The notes: generated by a model not told the origin, from the letters alone. A stretch of 64,000 nt of DNA from Gammaproteobacteria bacterium (GCA_018970145.1 JAGWWY010000001.1:310001-374000), one strand, 5' to 3'. Positions 27,701-42,446 are shown, numbered from the stretch's first letter. Numbers and translations are program-made.

Positions 27701-29494
27701 CGAGCTTGTTTCTCCGACCATCCAAGCTTGTTCGCCTAACAGTCGTAATCCGAAGTTTTCGAACAGGGGGACCAGATCGGCGATCGGCAGACTCGAGCCA
27801 CGTCGAACCAGACGAAGATGTAAACGAGGCGCCGTCGTACTGTCATCACCCTCCGGGTGGTGTACGCGCCAGTGCATCGTGGTGTTCGAGGTGGTCAACT
27901 GCTCCATCGCGTTGATGTCGCGCAGTGCCGTCGATGGCGAGACCGCCGTTTGATAGGGCAGCGGAAAAAGCGGTGCATAGCGCTGGAAGAGTCGCGCGGC
28001 GATCGCCGGCGCGAGCGCGCCTTGCAAGGTCGTACGCAAGTGATCGGTCCACGTGGCGACGGCATCGGCCACTTCGCGCTCGAGCGCTGCAAGTTGCGTA
28101 GCCGACAGCGTCTCGATGCCACCGCGAATCATCACGTGCAAGCGCGCGTGATTGGACAAGGCGATTTGTACCTGCGACTCGAGATCACCGCCGCCACAGT
28201 GGCGTGTCAACAGTGCCTCGATGCGATGCCGAACTTCGGTCGTGTAGCGATCGCGGGGGATGAACGCCATACAGGACCAGAATCGACCGAGGGGGTCGTG
28301 TCGCAGCATCACGCGGGTCGTCGGACGATCGTAAAGGTTGACGACGCCGCGGACAAAGTCGACGAGCTCGGACGGACTGGACTGAAACAGCTCGTCGCGA
28401 GGCCAAGTCTCGAGTACGGCAAGCACAGCCTTGCCGTCATGACTGCGGGGGTCGAGACCGAAACGGGCGATGACCTCGGAGACTTTGCGACGCACGACCG
28501 GAATATCGTTGGGCGAGGCGAAATACGCCGTGGCGGTCCAGAGACCTAGGAATCGATGTTCACCTCGGACACGGCCTTGCGTATCGAAATCTTTGACGGT
28601 CAGATGATCGAGGTGTCCACTGCGATGGACCGTGGAACGTAATGCCGATTTGGTGATGATCAGTGGCTCGGTGCTGCGCATGGCGTTGCGCAGTTCGCCT
28701 TGCAAAACTTCGGCACTCACGGTTGCGAATGCTCCGGCACGCAAAATCCCGAGCCCACTGCGTGGATCGGCTTGTAAACGATCGCGATGCGCGCCGCGGA
28801 CCAAGCGCTGATATCGATAACCAAGGAAGACGAAGTGGGCGCCCTCCATCCAGTCGAGCAGTGCGATCGCTTCGTCGCGCTGCTGACCGCGCTCGCCGCG
28901 CAAGGGGATTTTTGCCAGCTGCTCGATAGCTCGACGAACCTGGGTGCGCATGGCCATCCAGTCGGCGACTGCGAGCTGCACCTGCTCGAGTGCCGCATGC
29001 AGACGCGACTCGAGCCCTGCGATCGACTCGGTGTCCCAAAGTCGATCGATTTCGTACAACTGCCACGATTCGGCGTGGCTGCGTGCATCGGCCACCTCAT
29101 GGGTGGCGAGCAGCCGACCCCGCTTGTCTCGTCTGACGTGCAGCACGGGATGAACCAGCATCCGTACGGCGACACCCGTTTCCGCAAAGGCGATTCCGAG
29201 GGATTCGACGAGGAACGGACGATCGTCGGTGGCGATTAAGACCAGACTGCTCGAGTCGGACACATGCACGATCTTCAGCAAGGTTTGGTCGGCGCGACGT
29301 TTCGCAGCCATGCCGTAATGCAAGGCGGCGATACCAGCCAGATAGGCGGCATCGCGCGCTGCGAGGTCTTCTTCGCCGACGCCGCTGAAATAACGGCGCA
29401 GTAACTCGATCGACAGTTGATCGGCTTGGCGCTTGGCCGCTTTGATGATCCGTTCGATGAGCTGGAGACGACGCTTGGGCAGTTGGGTCGGCAT
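24725..29494 (-). CDS. gdhB: NAD-specific glutamate dehydrogenase, large (180 kDa) type
   Basis: 1589 residues, the size of the L-180 class of NAD-dependent glutamate dehydrogenases, which deaminate glutamate to 2-oxoglutarate. Catalytic core: RMGDVARGGLRWSDRREDF near residue 800, then PVGAKGGFVAR near 840 with the substrate-binding Lys, and VGEGGNLGCTQ further on. A long N-terminal regulatory half and a C-terminal helical part flank the core, as in the family. ATG 29494 lies 1 base past the marR stop, so it is probably co-transcribed with the tyrosine genes, where it would dispose of transaminated glutamate. Confidence 0.96.
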   Translation of the reverse strand: MPTQLPKRRLQLIERIIKAAKRQADQLSIELLRRYFSGVGEEDLAARDAAYLAGIAALHYGMAAKRRADQTLLKIVHVSDSSSLVLIATDDRPFLVESLGIAFAETGVAVRMLVHPVLHVRRDKRGRLLATHEVADARSHAESWQLYEIDRLWDTESIAGLESRLHAALEQVQLAVADWMAMRTQVRRAIEQLAKIPLRGERGQQRDEAIALLDWMEGAHFVFLGYRYQRLVRGAHRDRLQADPRSGLGILRAGAFATVSAEVLQGELRNAMRSTEPLIITKSALRSTVHRSGHLDHLTVKDFDTQGRVRGEHRFLGLWTATAYFASPNDIPVVRRKVSEVIARFGLDPRSHDGKAVLAVLETWPRDELFQSSPSELVDFVRGVVNLYDRPTTRVMLRHDPLGRFWSCMAFIPRDRYTTEVRHRIEALLTRHCGGGDLESQVQIALSNHARLHVMIRGGIETLSATQLAALEREVADAVATWTDHLRTTLQGALAPAIAARLFQRYAPLFPLPYQTAVSPSTALRDINAMEQLTTSNTTMHWRVHHPEGDDSTTAPRLHLRLVRRGSSLPIADLVPLFENFGLRLLGEQAWMVGETSSQKNAIQDFEIELRPDAEFRVDVDGNRLLAGLQCVRDGLIDNDGFNRLLLATPLDIHQINVLRACCRYLLQAGIPFSQRYMERTVESNAAVANDLFQLFAARHDPKLRASTREKIEASLLTRLAKQLDGIVNADEDRILRRFQAVILAVLRCNFFQREPDGSHRPVLAIKLDPKAIPELPLPRPRYEIYVLGPRVEGVHLRMGDVARGGLRWSDRREDFRTEVLGLMKAQNVKNTVIVPVGAKGGFVARQLPSGPRDAIQAEGVAAYRQYINALLDLTDNIVTGRIAPPPSLHRRDGDDPYLVVAADKGTATFSDIANAIAVERGFWLGDAFASGGSAGYDHKKMGITARGAWECVKRHFREQGRDIQHEPFTVAGIGDMSGDVFGNGMLLSKQIKLVAAFNHQHIFIDPTPDTRTSFAERARLFALPRSAWTDYNARFISKGGGIYERSAKAIALSAEARALLGIDATAATPNEVIRAILRMPVDLLWNGGIGTYVKASDEAQSAAGDRSNDAVRVDGCDLRAKVVGEGGNLGCTQRGRVEYALRGGRINTDFIDNSAGVNTSDVEVNLKILTSAIESRGGLRRAERDRLLARLTGEVAKLVLRNNYLQSQALSTLELQSVARLPELQSLIKHLERKGELDRQVENLPNDEALAARRKQGLGLTRPELAVVLAYSKISLYRQLIDTNLPDDSYFAREVERYFPSAVTQRFGKDVRYHQLRREIVTTAVTNSLVNRMGPSFVMRACEETGASAADVARAYSIARELLQARDIWSNIEALDNRIPCAAQYEAYADTARSLRHATLWLLRRQRELVVADTVSELSAAVSTFEHIFQRSLSGDLQREFRSVEQRYLDAGLPAALASRLANGTSRDAAFDVAELAKLQQRPVPAVAADWFAIGETLQLDWLGSRIDRLAVDGPLQAIARSGLREAVRKLHRAIVTAVAKQDYVRWSASRSEALARWERTLADVSAGGSSDFAALSVCVDSLRSLTD

Positions 29495-29495
29495 G

Positions 29496-29966
29496 TCACA
29501 TCTCGCCTTGATTCGGAGGTTGAATGGTCAACAGCTTGGCTCGCTCGGTCAGCAGTTGCAGCAGGCGATCGAGCTCGAGGCGTTGAGTTTGATCGAGACC
29601 TTCGAGCAGGGTGCGCTCGTATGCTTGTGCAATGGGAGCGATGTCTTGGTAGACGCGCTGACCTTGAGCCGATAATCGAAGCTCGGAGCGACGACGATCC
29701 TGCGAGGTGTAGCGGCGTTCGAGTCGCTCTTGTTTGATCAGTCGCGTGACGGCACGACTGACGGCCACGGCATCCATCGCCGTTCTCGCCGCGACTTCGG
29801 CGGCGGACAGGCCCGGTTGCATCCCGAGGACCGCTAGGACCCGCCATTCAGGGATGCGCAGGTCGAAGCGCTCGGTGTAGCGATGCGCAATCGCCGTACT
29901 GACCGTGTTGCTGAGCACCGAGAGCCGATACGGTAAAAACCGATCGAGTATCAGCAGGTCATTCAT
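29496..29966 (-). CDS. MarR-family transcriptional regulator
   Basis: 156-residue winged-helix regulator. The DNA-binding region LSAAEVAARTAMDAVAVSRAVTRL and wing RRYTSQDRRRSELRLS are typical of MarR. The start overlaps the fumarylacetoacetase-like gene by 4 bases, so it is part of the hpd operon. Its best candidate operator is the perfect 9+2+9 palindrome upstream of hpd (32623-32642), which would make it an autoregulated repressor of tyrosine catabolism. MarR proteins of this setting usually sense an aromatic intermediate; not shown here. Confidence 0.88.
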   Translation of the reverse strand: MNDLLILDRFLPYRLSVLSNTVSTAIAHRYTERFDLRIPEWRVLAVLGMQPGLSAAEVAARTAMDAVAVSRAVTRLIKQERLERRYTSQDRRRSELRLSAQGQRVYQDIAPIAQAYERTLLEGLDQTQRLELDRLLQLLTERAKLLTIQPPNQGEM

Positions 29967-30982
29967 GATCTTTCGACGGCAACGACGCGCTGGTCGATCG
30001 ACCCGAAGATCGATCGACCCTCGGCGTCGAGCATGGTTATTTTGACCTGATCACCCGCTGACAGAAATGGCGTTGACGTGGCGCCGGTGCGCAGCTGCTC
30101 GACCGTGCGTTGTTCGGCGATACAGCTATAACCGAGTCCATCCTCGGCAATCGGGCGACCCGGACCACCGTCGGCGTCGCGGTTTGACACCGTGCCGGAC
30201 CCGATGATGGTCCCGGCTGCGAGGTTGCGGGTCTTCGCCGCGTGAGCGATGAGCGCCGGGAAGTCAAACGTCATATCGACGCCGGCGTTGGCGCGTCCAA
30301 AGTCTCGGCCATTCAGATGAACGAGTAGCGGCAAGTGCAGGCGTCCGCCATCCCATGCAGTCCCAAGCTCGTCGGGCGTGACGGCGATGGGTGAGAACGC
30401 TGAGGCAGGTTTTGACTGGAAGAAACCAAATCCTTTGGCCAGTTCGCCCGGGATCAAGCCGCGCAACGAGACATCATTCACGAGCATCAAAAGCCGGACG
30501 TGCTCACGGGCCGTTCGTGTATCGCAGGCTTGCGGCACATCATCGGTGATGACGGCGATCTCGGCCTCGAAGTCGAGACCCCATTGTGGATCTGCGAGCG
30601 GAATATCTTCGGTCGGAGCCAAGAATCCGTCCGAGCCGCCTTGGTACATCAACGGATCGCTCCAGAAAGATGGCGGCAGCTCGGCGCCGCGGGCTTGTCG
30701 GACCAGCGCGACGTGATTCACATACGCAGAACCGTCGGCCCATTGATACGCGCGTGGTAGCGGCGAGAGGCAGTCGGCCGGATCGAAAGCCCTGCCTTCG
30801 CCCGCGTTGACTCGCGTGCTCAGCGCTCGAAGCGATGGCTCGATCTGCGCCCAATCGTCGAGCGCTGCTTGCAGTGTCGGTGCAATCGACTGCGCGTCGA
30901 TGCAGCGAGTCAGATCGCGTGATACGACGACAAGGCGTCCGTCGCGACGCGCATTGGCCTCGCGTACGCTTGCGAGCTTCAT
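29963..30982 (-). CDS. Fumarylacetoacetate hydrolase family protein
   Basis: 339 residues of the FAH family. Metal and catalytic landmarks: DFEAEIAVITDD (acidic metal ligands), GFGFFQSKPASAFSP, and GTIIGSGTVSNRDADGG near the C-terminus. Fumarylacetoacetase performs the last step of tyrosine degradation, giving fumarate and acetoacetate. Overlaps of 4 bases on both sides place it between a VOC protein and marR in the hpd operon. The length (339) is short of classical eukaryote-type FAH (about 420) and matches the shorter bacterial type found with hpd. Confidence 0.9.
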   Translation of the reverse strand: MKLASVREANARRDGRLVVVSRDLTRCIDAQSIAPTLQAALDDWAQIEPSLRALSTRVNAGEGRAFDPADCLSPLPRAYQWADGSAYVNHVALVRQARGAELPPSFWSDPLMYQGGSDGFLAPTEDIPLADPQWGLDFEAEIAVITDDVPQACDTRTAREHVRLLMLVNDVSLRGLIPGELAKGFGFFQSKPASAFSPIAVTPDELGTAWDGGRLHLPLLVHLNGRDFGRANAGVDMTFDFPALIAHAAKTRNLAAGTIIGSGTVSNRDADGGPGRPIAEDGLGYSCIAEQRTVEQLRTGATSTPFLSAGDQVKITMLDAEGRSIFGSIDQRVVAVERS

Positions 30983-31521
30983 GTTTCATGCTCCGCGGAT
31001 GAGTGCAGCCACGCATTGTGTTTGGGTGCCTGTTTCGTGCGGCTCCACTCGGCCAACATCGGCTCGGCGTTGGCGCGCGCCTTGGCCGTTTCTGCGGCGC
31101 TGGCGGTGTTGCAGGTCAACTCGAGGCGATGGCCATTCGGATCGAAGAAATAGATCGAACAAAACAGGCCATGGTCCGTGGGTCCAACGACCTCGATGTC
31201 ACGCTCGAGTAAGCGTGCTCGCGCGAGACTCAGCGTGGCGAGATCGACGACCTCGAAGGCAATGTGCTGCACCCACTGCGGCGTGTTCGGATCGCGACCC
31301 ATCGGTGGGCGCGTCGGCAACTCGAAGAAGGCGAGCACATTGCCACCGCCTGCATCCAAAAAGACATGCATGTAGGGGTCGGGTTCGCCCGTGGAGGGAA
31401 CTCGATCCTCTGCAAAAGCGACAGTGAACTCCATACCGAGCACATCGCGATAGAACTCGACGGTCTCGCGGGCGTCGTTGCAGCGGTAGGCTACGTGATG
31501 AATGCGTTGTACGAGACTCAT
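30979..31521 (-). CDS. VOC-superfamily protein (glyoxalase/extradiol-dioxygenase fold)
   Basis: 180 residues with one VOC module pair. Candidate metal ligands form a His-His-Glu set: IHHVAY near residue 8, VQHIAFEV near 85, HRLELTCN near 133. This set occurs in both glyoxalase I and type-I extradiol dioxygenases. A C-terminal tail of about 40 charged residues has no clear fold. It overlaps hpd and the FAH-like gene by 4 bases each. No homogentisate dioxygenase (hmgA) or maleylacetoacetate isomerase is seen here, so this protein occupies the place where a ring-cleavage or isomerising enzyme would be expected. Function unproven. Confidence 0.8.
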   Translation of the reverse strand: MSLVQRIHHVAYRCNDARETVEFYRDVLGMEFTVAFAEDRVPSTGEPDPYMHVFLDAGGGNVLAFFELPTRPPMGRDPNTPQWVQHIAFEVVDLATLSLARARLLERDIEVVGPTDHGLFCSIYFFDPNGHRLELTCNTASAAETAKARANAEPMLAEWSRTKQAPKHNAWLHSSAEHET

Positions 31522-32612
31522 GTCACCGCGACCTCGGTTCTCAAAGCGCCTCGACGCAGTTGGTCTCGCTCCAAGGATTCGAACAAGGCCTTGAAGTTAC
31601 CCTCACCGAACCCTTCATCGCGCTCGCGCTGGATGAATTCAAAGAAAAGCGGGCCTACCATGCATTCAGAGAAGATCTGCAGCAGCAACCGCTTCTCACC
31701 GCGTGTGTCGCCATCGAGCAGGATGCCGCGTTCCTGTAACTGGGCGACGGGCTGCCCATGCCCGGGTAGACGATCTTCCAGCGCGTCGTAGTAAGTTGCG
31801 GGCGGCGCCGACATCAACGGCACGCCGCGCGCTCGCAGTCGATCGACCGTGGCGCACAAATCAGGGGTCGCCAAGGCGATGTGTTGGATGCCCTCGCCAT
31901 TGAAGCGCATCAGGAATTCTTCGATCTGTCCGCCGCCTTTGCCATCTTCCTCGTTCAGGGGAATACGAATGCGATTATCCGGTGCCGTCATTGCGCGAGA
32001 CTGCAGACCGGTATGTGCACCCTGAATATCGAAGTGACGGATCTCGCGAAAGTTGAATAGTCGCTCGTAGAACCCCGCCCAGTGGGCCATGCGTCCGCGA
32101 TAGACGTTGTGGGTCAGGTGATCGATGTGTGTGAGGCCGACACCCGCGGGCGTGCGATCGGCTCCCGGCAAAAACGTGAAGTCGATGTCGTAGATACTGC
32201 TGCCGTCGTGATACCGATCGATGAGGTACAGCGCGGCGCCACCAATCGCGCGGACGGCCGGCAAGCGCAGCTCCATCGGGCCCGTCGGGACCTCGATGGG
32301 CTGGGCGCCGAGTTTCAGCGCCCGCGAGTAAGCGTGATGGGCATCGCGAACTCGAAAGGCCATCCCGCAGGCGCCGGGCCCATGTTCCTCGGCGAAATAG
32401 GCCGCTTGGCTGGCGGGTTCGTTGTTGAGGATGAAATGGATTCCGCCTTGGCGGAACAAAGTGACCTGCTTGGAACGGTGATGGGCGACCACGCTGAAGC
32501 CCATAGCTTCGAATACCGGCTCGAGGACGCCCGGTCGTGGGGAGGCAAACTCGACGAACTCGAAGCCGTCGAGGCCCATGGGGTTATCGCGAGGCGAGGT
32601 GGGTGCAGTCAT
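31518..32612 (-). CDS. hpd: 4-hydroxyphenylpyruvate dioxygenase
   Basis: 364-residue Fe(II) enzyme converting 4-hydroxyphenylpyruvate to homogentisate in tyrosine catabolism. Two VOC repeats; iron-ligand regions [10 protein letters not shown] (His), [12 protein letters not shown] (His) and [11 protein letters not shown] (Glu), with the diagnostic C-terminal [15 protein letters not shown]. First gene of the operon. A TATAAT element ends only 7 bases before the ATG at 32612 and I see no ribosome site, so the mRNA may be leaderless. A second in-frame ATG at 32579 also lacks one. Confidence 0.96.
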   Translation of the reverse strand: MTAPTSPRDNPMGLDGFEFVEFASPRPGVLEPVFEAMGFSVVAHHRSKQVTLFRQGGIHFILNNEPASQAAYFAEEHGPGACGMAFRVRDAHHAYSRALKLGAQPIEVPTGPMELRLPAVRAIGGAALYLIDRYHDGSSIYDIDFTFLPGADRTPAGVGLTHIDHLTHNVYRGRMAHWAGFYERLFNFREIRHFDIQGAHTGLQSRAMTAPDNRIRIPLNEEDGKGGGQIEEFLMRFNGEGIQHIALATPDLCATVDRLRARGVPLMSAPPATYYDALEDRLPGHGQPVAQLQERGILLDGDTRGEKRLLLQIFSECMVGPLFFEFIQRERDEGFGEGNFKALFESLERDQLRRGALRTEVAVT

Positions 32613-32619
32613 GGCCGCT

Positions 32620-32625
32620 ATTATA
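32620..32625 (-). promoter_or_regulatory. -10 element of the hpd operon
   Basis: A consensus TATAAT on the minus strand ends 7 bases upstream of the hpd ATG, predicting initiation at or within a base or two of the start codon. A good -35 is not evident at 17 bases, which suits an operator-controlled or activator-assisted promoter. Confidence 0.6.
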
Positions 32626-32642
32626 GTTTCACTTGAAACTAT
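32623..32642. promoter_or_regulatory. Perfect palindromic operator in the hpd promoter
   Basis: ATAGTTTCA and TGAAACTAT are perfect inverted 9-mers separated by CT. Size and symmetry suit a MarR dimer. The palindrome overlaps half of the hpd -10 element and the spacer behind it, so a bound protein would block RNA polymerase. It lies 45 bases before the divergent ArsR gene, so it may affect that promoter less. Confidence 0.75.
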
Positions 32643-32687
32643 TTCGCTCGGTAGACAGGCTTGGCATTGATCCCATAGACTTATGCA

Positions 32688-38346
<5,659 letters not shown>

Positions 38347-38352
38347 TGACGA

Positions 38353-39042
38353 TCAGCGCGGTTCGGCGTCGTCGAGTTGGCGCAGGTAGGCCGCACCGCC
38401 AAGCGCGCGCATCTGTCCCATGATGCGCTCGCTGCGTCGCAGCACGTAGGGCGAGGGCGCTGCGGCGCGCAGTTTGATCGGGTTCGGCAGAACGGCTGCG
38501 AGCAGAGCGGACTGTCGGCGAGTCAGTTTGGCCGCATCCTTGTCAAAGAATTCCTTCGAAGCGGCTTGCACGCCGTAAATGCCGCGACCGAACTGCGCGA
38601 GGTTGAGGTACACCTCGAGGATTCGATCCTTCGGCCATAACGCCTCGATGAGGACGGTGAAGTACACCTCTAGCCCTTTGCGCACCCAGCTGCGGCCTGA
38701 CCACAAAAAGAGATTCTTGGCGGTTTGCTGCGTGATGGTGCTCGCACCACGTACGCGTCGTCCTTTGGCGTTGTGCTTGACGGCTTTGCGGATCGATTCA
38801 AAGTCGAAACCGGTGTGGAACGGAAACAGCTGGTCCTCGGCGGCGATCGCGGCCATTGCCGCATGGGGTGAGATGGCTTCGAGAGGAACCCAGTTGTACT
38901 CGTTACGGTAGCGGAAGTCGCCACCGAAGACCGCTTGGGCTCGTGCCGCGATCATGAATGCCGACGTGGGTGGCGGCAGCCAGCGTAAAAGCAGCACCAA
39001 CACGATCGAGCTTGCGATCGTGATCAGCAAAGCCCGCAGCAC
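38353..39042 (-). CDS. mtgA: Monofunctional biosynthetic peptidoglycan transglycosylase
   Basis: 229-residue GT51 glycosyltransferase that polymerises lipid II into glycan strands. One N-terminal membrane helix (LLITIASSIVLVLLL), then AAEDQLFPFHTGFD (catalytic Glu), GASTITQQTAKNLFL and ILEVYLNLAQFGRGIYGVQAAS (family signature). No transpeptidase domain. Third gene in a minus-strand run prmC, cyclophilin, mtgA; its 3' end faces metH with 6 bases between. Confidence 0.96.
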   Translation of the reverse strand: MLRALLITIASSIVLVLLLRWLPPPTSAFMIAARAQAVFGGDFRYRNEYNWVPLEAISPHAAMAAIAAEDQLFPFHTGFDFESIRKAVKHNAKGRRVRGASTITQQTAKNLFLWSGRSWVRKGLEVYFTVLIEALWPKDRILEVYLNLAQFGRGIYGVQAASKEFFDKDAAKLTRRQSALLAAVLPNPIKLRAAAPSPYVLRRSERIMGQMRALGGAAYLRQLDDAEPR

Positions 39043-39065
39043 GCGACGGGCGATGCCAGCGAGTG

Positions 39066-39557
39066 TCAGGCGGTTGTCTCGCGGGTGACGGTCAGTATCA
39101 CCACATCATCAGTCGGTACGTCGGAGTGACCCCGACGGCGCGTCGTCGGTACTTCCGAGATAGCGTCGATGACATCCATACCGTTCGTCACGCGTCCAAA
39201 TACGGCATAGCCGTAGTTACCGGGACTGTGGTTCAGGAAATCGTTGTCGACCAAATTGATAAAGAACTGCGCCGTGGCGCTGTCGATGTCGTTGGTTCGA
39301 GCCATGGCGAGGGTGCCACGCAAATTCTCGACACCGTTGGTCGCCTCGTTGCGGATCGGCTCATGGGTTTCCTTCTGCTCGAGGCCCGATGCGAAACCAC
39401 CACCCTGAATCATGAAGCCCGGGATCACCCGATGGAACAGCGTGCCATCGTAGTGACCCTCATCCACATAGCGCAGGAAATTGACGCAGCTTTCCGGTGC
39501 TTCCTTCTCGAAGAGTTCAACGGTGAATTCACCGGCGGTGGTTTTGAAACGCAGCAT
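39066..39557 (-). CDS. ppiB: Peptidyl-prolyl cis-trans isomerase, cyclophilin type
   Basis: 163-residue cyclophilin. Active-site pattern [16 protein letters not shown] (catalytic Arg), [21 protein letters not shown] and [15 protein letters not shown]. No signal peptide, so cytoplasmic PpiB rather than periplasmic PpiA. ATG at 39557 begins at the family N-terminus (MLRFKTTAG) with AGGAT upstream; the frame is open upstream to 39599 but that part overlaps prmC. 23 bases separate it from mtgA. Confidence 0.94.
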   Translation of the reverse strand: MLRFKTTAGEFTVELFEKEAPESCVNFLRYVDEGHYDGTLFHRVIPGFMIQGGGFASGLEQKETHEPIRNEATNGVENLRGTLAMARTNDIDSATAQFFINLVDNDFLNHSPGNYGYAVFGRVTNGMDVIDAISEVPTTRRRGHSDVPTDDVVILTVTRETTA

Positions 39558-39564
39558 TGAAAAA

Positions 39565-40488
39565 TCATCCTGAGGTGAGATCTGATGTTCGATTGCCATC
39601 GGGCAACCATTGGCCTTCGGTCACACGTTCGTGGCCGGCTAAATCGCGATGCGAGACTACGTGAGCATAGCCCCTCGCTACAAGTCGCTCGCGTACTGCC
39701 GCGGCTTGATCGGCCCCATGCTCGAGACAGAGCCAGCCACCGCTAGCGAGATACCGTGGCGCCTCTTCGACGAGGTGCTTGAGTGCCGCGAGGGCATCGG
39801 GGCCTGCGGTGAGGGCGAGCAGCGGTTCGAAGGCCAGCGAATCCGCCTTCAGCACGGGATCATTCGCCTCGACATAGGGCGGATTCGAAGCGATGAGCTC
39901 GAAGTGTTGATCTGCGAGCGGCTCGAACCATGAGCCCGTTCGATACGTCACTCGACCCGCAACGAGCTCGCGAGCATTCTGAGCCGCGATGGCCAGCGCC
40001 CGTGCCGACAGGTCCACGGCCGTGCACAGCCACGGCGGGCGTTCATGCGCCACCGCGATAGCGATGATCCCTGAGCCGGTGCCGAGATCAGCCACTCGGA
40101 TGGGGGAAGCGGGCTGATTCACGCGCTGACTTGCGAGGCTATCGCCATGGTGCAGGACACGCTCGACCAAGAGCTCTGTTTCCGGACGCGGGATCAGCAC
40201 GTCGGGCGTGACAGCGAATTCGAGTGACCAAAACTCGCGTCGGCCGGTGAGATACGCCAGCGGTTCCCCTGCGGCGCGGCGCCTAGACCAGTCGCGCAGC
40301 TTGTCGATTTGCGCCGCGTCGATCGTACGCTGAGGTTCGGTAAGTTGCGCGATGGGCGAAATACCAAGACACGCGCTGAGCAGCACTTGGGCCTCTCGCG
40401 CGGCATCTGCACCGAGCGCGACGAGTGTTTCGCGAGTCTCCCTCAGTGCCGTTTGCAACGACACGCCGTTCAACAGCACCGGTTCCAT
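39565..40488 (-). CDS. prmC: Release-factor glutamine N5-methyltransferase
   Basis: SAM-dependent enzyme that methylates the GGQ glutamine of release factors. About 307 residues. [12 protein letters not shown] is the SAM-binding loop, SNPPY the catalytic NPPY, with the substrate-specific [12 protein letters not shown] before them. ATG 40488 suits the family N-terminus; 40515 is an alternative and neither has a good ribosome site. Its usual partner prfA lies upstream but is separated here by a membrane-protein gene on the other strand. Confidence 0.94.
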   Translation of the reverse strand: MEPVLLNGVSLQTALRETRETLVALGADAAREAQVLLSACLGISPIAQLTEPQRTIDAAQIDKLRDWSRRRAAGEPLAYLTGRREFWSLEFAVTPDVLIPRPETELLVERVLHHGDSLASQRVNQPASPIRVADLGTGSGIIAIAVAHERPPWLCTAVDLSARALAIAAQNARELVAGRVTYRTGSWFEPLADQHFELIASNPPYVEANDPVLKADSLAFEPLLALTAGPDALAALKHLVEEAPRYLASGGWLCLEHGADQAAAVRERLVARGYAHVVSHRDLAGHERVTEGQWLPDGNRTSDLTSG

Positions 40489-40564
40489 GGGTAGAAGTGT
40501 GACACGAGCGGTCATGGCTCGGCAGCGGCAGCGTTCTTTGCCGAGGGTTTGGTACAGTGCGGTT

Positions 40565-41281
40565 GTGAGCGCCTCAACCCAGTCCGCACTGCCGCCGGTC
40601 GGAGACGTCGTCGCCGTCGCCTTTGAGCGTTTTCGCGCGACCTTGCCTCGTTGTTTGCCGTTTTCATTGCTCGCTGTGCTACTCGGTCAGTGGCCGTCGG
40701 TCTACCTATTGCAAGGCGGCGAGTCTTTGCAGTTGTTCGCGCCGAAGTCGCCAGGCTGGTGGATCGTCATGCTGCTCGCGAGTGTCGGTACTCTTTGGTG
40801 TTGGCTGGTGGTTGCGCGGCGGCAATGGCGTCTCGATCCACTCGTCGTCGATATCCGCGAGGCGACACGCGCCTTGCCGCGGGCGCTGCTCATTTTGCTG
40901 ATGTCGATTGGCGTCGTGAGTTTGGGTGCGCTGGTGTTGGTGATCCCGGGAATCTATCTGCTCGTGGCGCTGTGGCCTGCGCTCGCGGTGTCGCTCGCTG
41001 AAAATGTGTCGGCGCGTGCGAGCCTTGATCGGGCGCTGCTGCTCGTTCGTGGTGCGTGGTGGCAGAGTTTGAGCGTGCTCGTCGTGATGCTCGTACTCGT
41101 GCTCGGTTTTTTCGTCTGCGGTGCAATCGCGGCTTTCGCGTTAGCAAACCTCTTGCCCATGTCGGTGGTAACCGCGCTCTTGGCGGCTTTTTTCCAACCG
41201 TTCGTGACCGCCACCGGTTGGGCGCAGTATGAGGCGCTGCGTGAGCGTCAGGCCTCTTCCTCGGCCAGCAACTCGCTCTGA
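40565..41281 (+). CDS. Uncharacterised inner-membrane protein inserted between prfA and prmC
   Basis: About 238 residues with five to six hydrophobic helices ([78 protein letters not shown] and the last near 220). It resembles small glycerophosphodiesterase-membrane or YciC-like integral proteins in layout, but I cannot assign a family. GTG 40565 is favoured because the conserved-looking part starts at once ([16 protein letters not shown]); ATG 40514 is possible. The last 34 bases overlap the end of prfA, tail to tail. Confidence 0.65.
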   Translation: MSASTQSALPPVGDVVAVAFERFRATLPRCLPFSLLAVLLGQWPSVYLLQGGESLQLFAPKSPGWWIVMLLASVGTLWCWLVVARRQWRLDPLVVDIREATRALPRALLILLMSIGVVSLGALVLVIPGIYLLVALWPALAVSLAENVSARASLDRALLLVRGAWWQSLSVLVVMLVLVLGFFVCGAIAAFALANLLPMSVVTALLAAFFQPFVTATGWAQYEALRERQASSSASNSL

Positions 41282-42330
41282 TATTCCTGCGAGAGCGGTT
41301 CGATCAAGTCGTCCAATCGCCCCTCGATGATTTGTTCGAGTTGGTAGAGCGTCAGGTTGATACGGTGGTCGGTGACGCGACCCTGCGGGAAGTTGTAGGT
41401 TCGGATCCGCTCGGATCGATCGCCGCTGCCGACTTGGAGTTTGCGGGTTCGAGCTTGGGTGGCCTCACGTTTTTCGCGCTCACTCGCCAATAGTTTCGCT
41501 TTCAACAACGACATCGCGCGACTGCGATTCTTGTGCTGCGAGCGCTCGTCTTGACACTCCACCACAATGCCCGTCGGCAAATGGGTCATGCGGACGGCCG
41601 AGTCGGTTTTGTTGACGTGCTGACCGCCCGCTCCGGATGCACGAAAGGTGTCGATTCGCAGATCGGCGGGGTTGATTTCGATGTCTTCGACTTCGTCCAT
41701 CTCCGGCAGGATGGCGACAGTGACCGCCGAGGTGTGGACGCGGCCTTGGGCCTCCGTAGCCGGGACGCGTTGCACGCGATGGGTGCCAGACTCGAACTTC
41801 AGTTTCGAGAAAACACCCTGACCGATGACGCGACAGATCACTTCGCGAAAGCCGCCGTGCTCTCCCGGACTCTCGCTCAAAGTTTCGATCTGCCAACCTT
41901 GCTTCTCACCGTAGCGAGCGTACATACGTAGCAAATCCCCGGCGAAGATCGCGGCTTCGTCGCCGCCCGTGCCAGCGCGGATCTCGAGGAACACATTGCG
42001 CGCCTCGCGCGGATCGACAGGGATCAGCGAGCGTCGTATCTCCAGCTCAAGATCACCAAGCAAGCGTTCGAGTCGTCGTACTTCGTCCTCACCCATCGCC
42101 CTCATGTCGGGGTCGGCATCGCTCACCAAGAGTGAGGCTGCGCGCAGTTCTTTTTCGCAGCGAAGGTAGGCCTCGAAGCGCTCGGCCATCGGCGTCAATC
42201 GCGCGTACTCCATCGACAGTTCACGGAACTGATTCGAGCCACCGTCGATATCGGGTGCGGCGAGCAGGCGTCCGACCTCCTCGTAACGGTCGACCTGTTT
42301 TTCTAATCGCTGCCTGATGCTGTCTTTCAT
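41248..42330 (-). CDS. prfA: Peptide chain release factor 1
   Basis: 360 residues, the normal RF1 length. [20 protein letters not shown] holds the GGQ that enters the peptidyl-transferase centre; the upstream [18 protein letters not shown] and [13 protein letters not shown] (PxT codon-recognition region) mark RF1 rather than RF2. [10 protein letters not shown] at 42330 is the family start. The frame is open for a further 600 bases upstream, but that part is low-complexity Arg/Ala and overlaps the divergent TPR gene. prmC follows after the inserted membrane-protein gene. Confidence 0.97.
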   Translation of the reverse strand: MKDSIRQRLEKQVDRYEEVGRLLAAPDIDGGSNQFRELSMEYARLTPMAERFEAYLRCEKELRAASLLVSDADPDMRAMGEDEVRRLERLLGDLELEIRRSLIPVDPREARNVFLEIRAGTGGDEAAIFAGDLLRMYARYGEKQGWQIETLSESPGEHGGFREVICRVIGQGVFSKLKFESGTHRVQRVPATEAQGRVHTSAVTVAILPEMDEVEDIEINPADLRIDTFRASGAGGQHVNKTDSAVRMTHLPTGIVVECQDERSQHKNRSRAMSLLKAKLLASEREKREATQARTRKLQVGSGDRSERIRTYNFPQGRVTDHRINLTLYQLEQIIEGRLDDLIEPLSQEYQSELLAEEEA

Positions 42331-42403
42331 ATTCGATCCGTGACGCCCGCGGCTGGCCGGGGCAGCGCGATTCTCGGGGTCGCGCCAGTTGCTGACAAGC
42401 AGG

Positions 42404-42446
42404 TTGCTGACAGAAGAGCGGCGCGACGGGCTATAGTGTCTGCAAG
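42404..42446 (+). promoter_or_regulatory. Candidate promoter of the TPR-lolB-ispE operon
   Basis: CTGACA and TATAGT, 19 bases apart, lie in the prfA-TPR divergent gap. TATAGT ends 9 bases before the ATG at 42447, so the transcript would start almost at the first codon. Spacing is longer than ideal. Confidence 0.35.
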
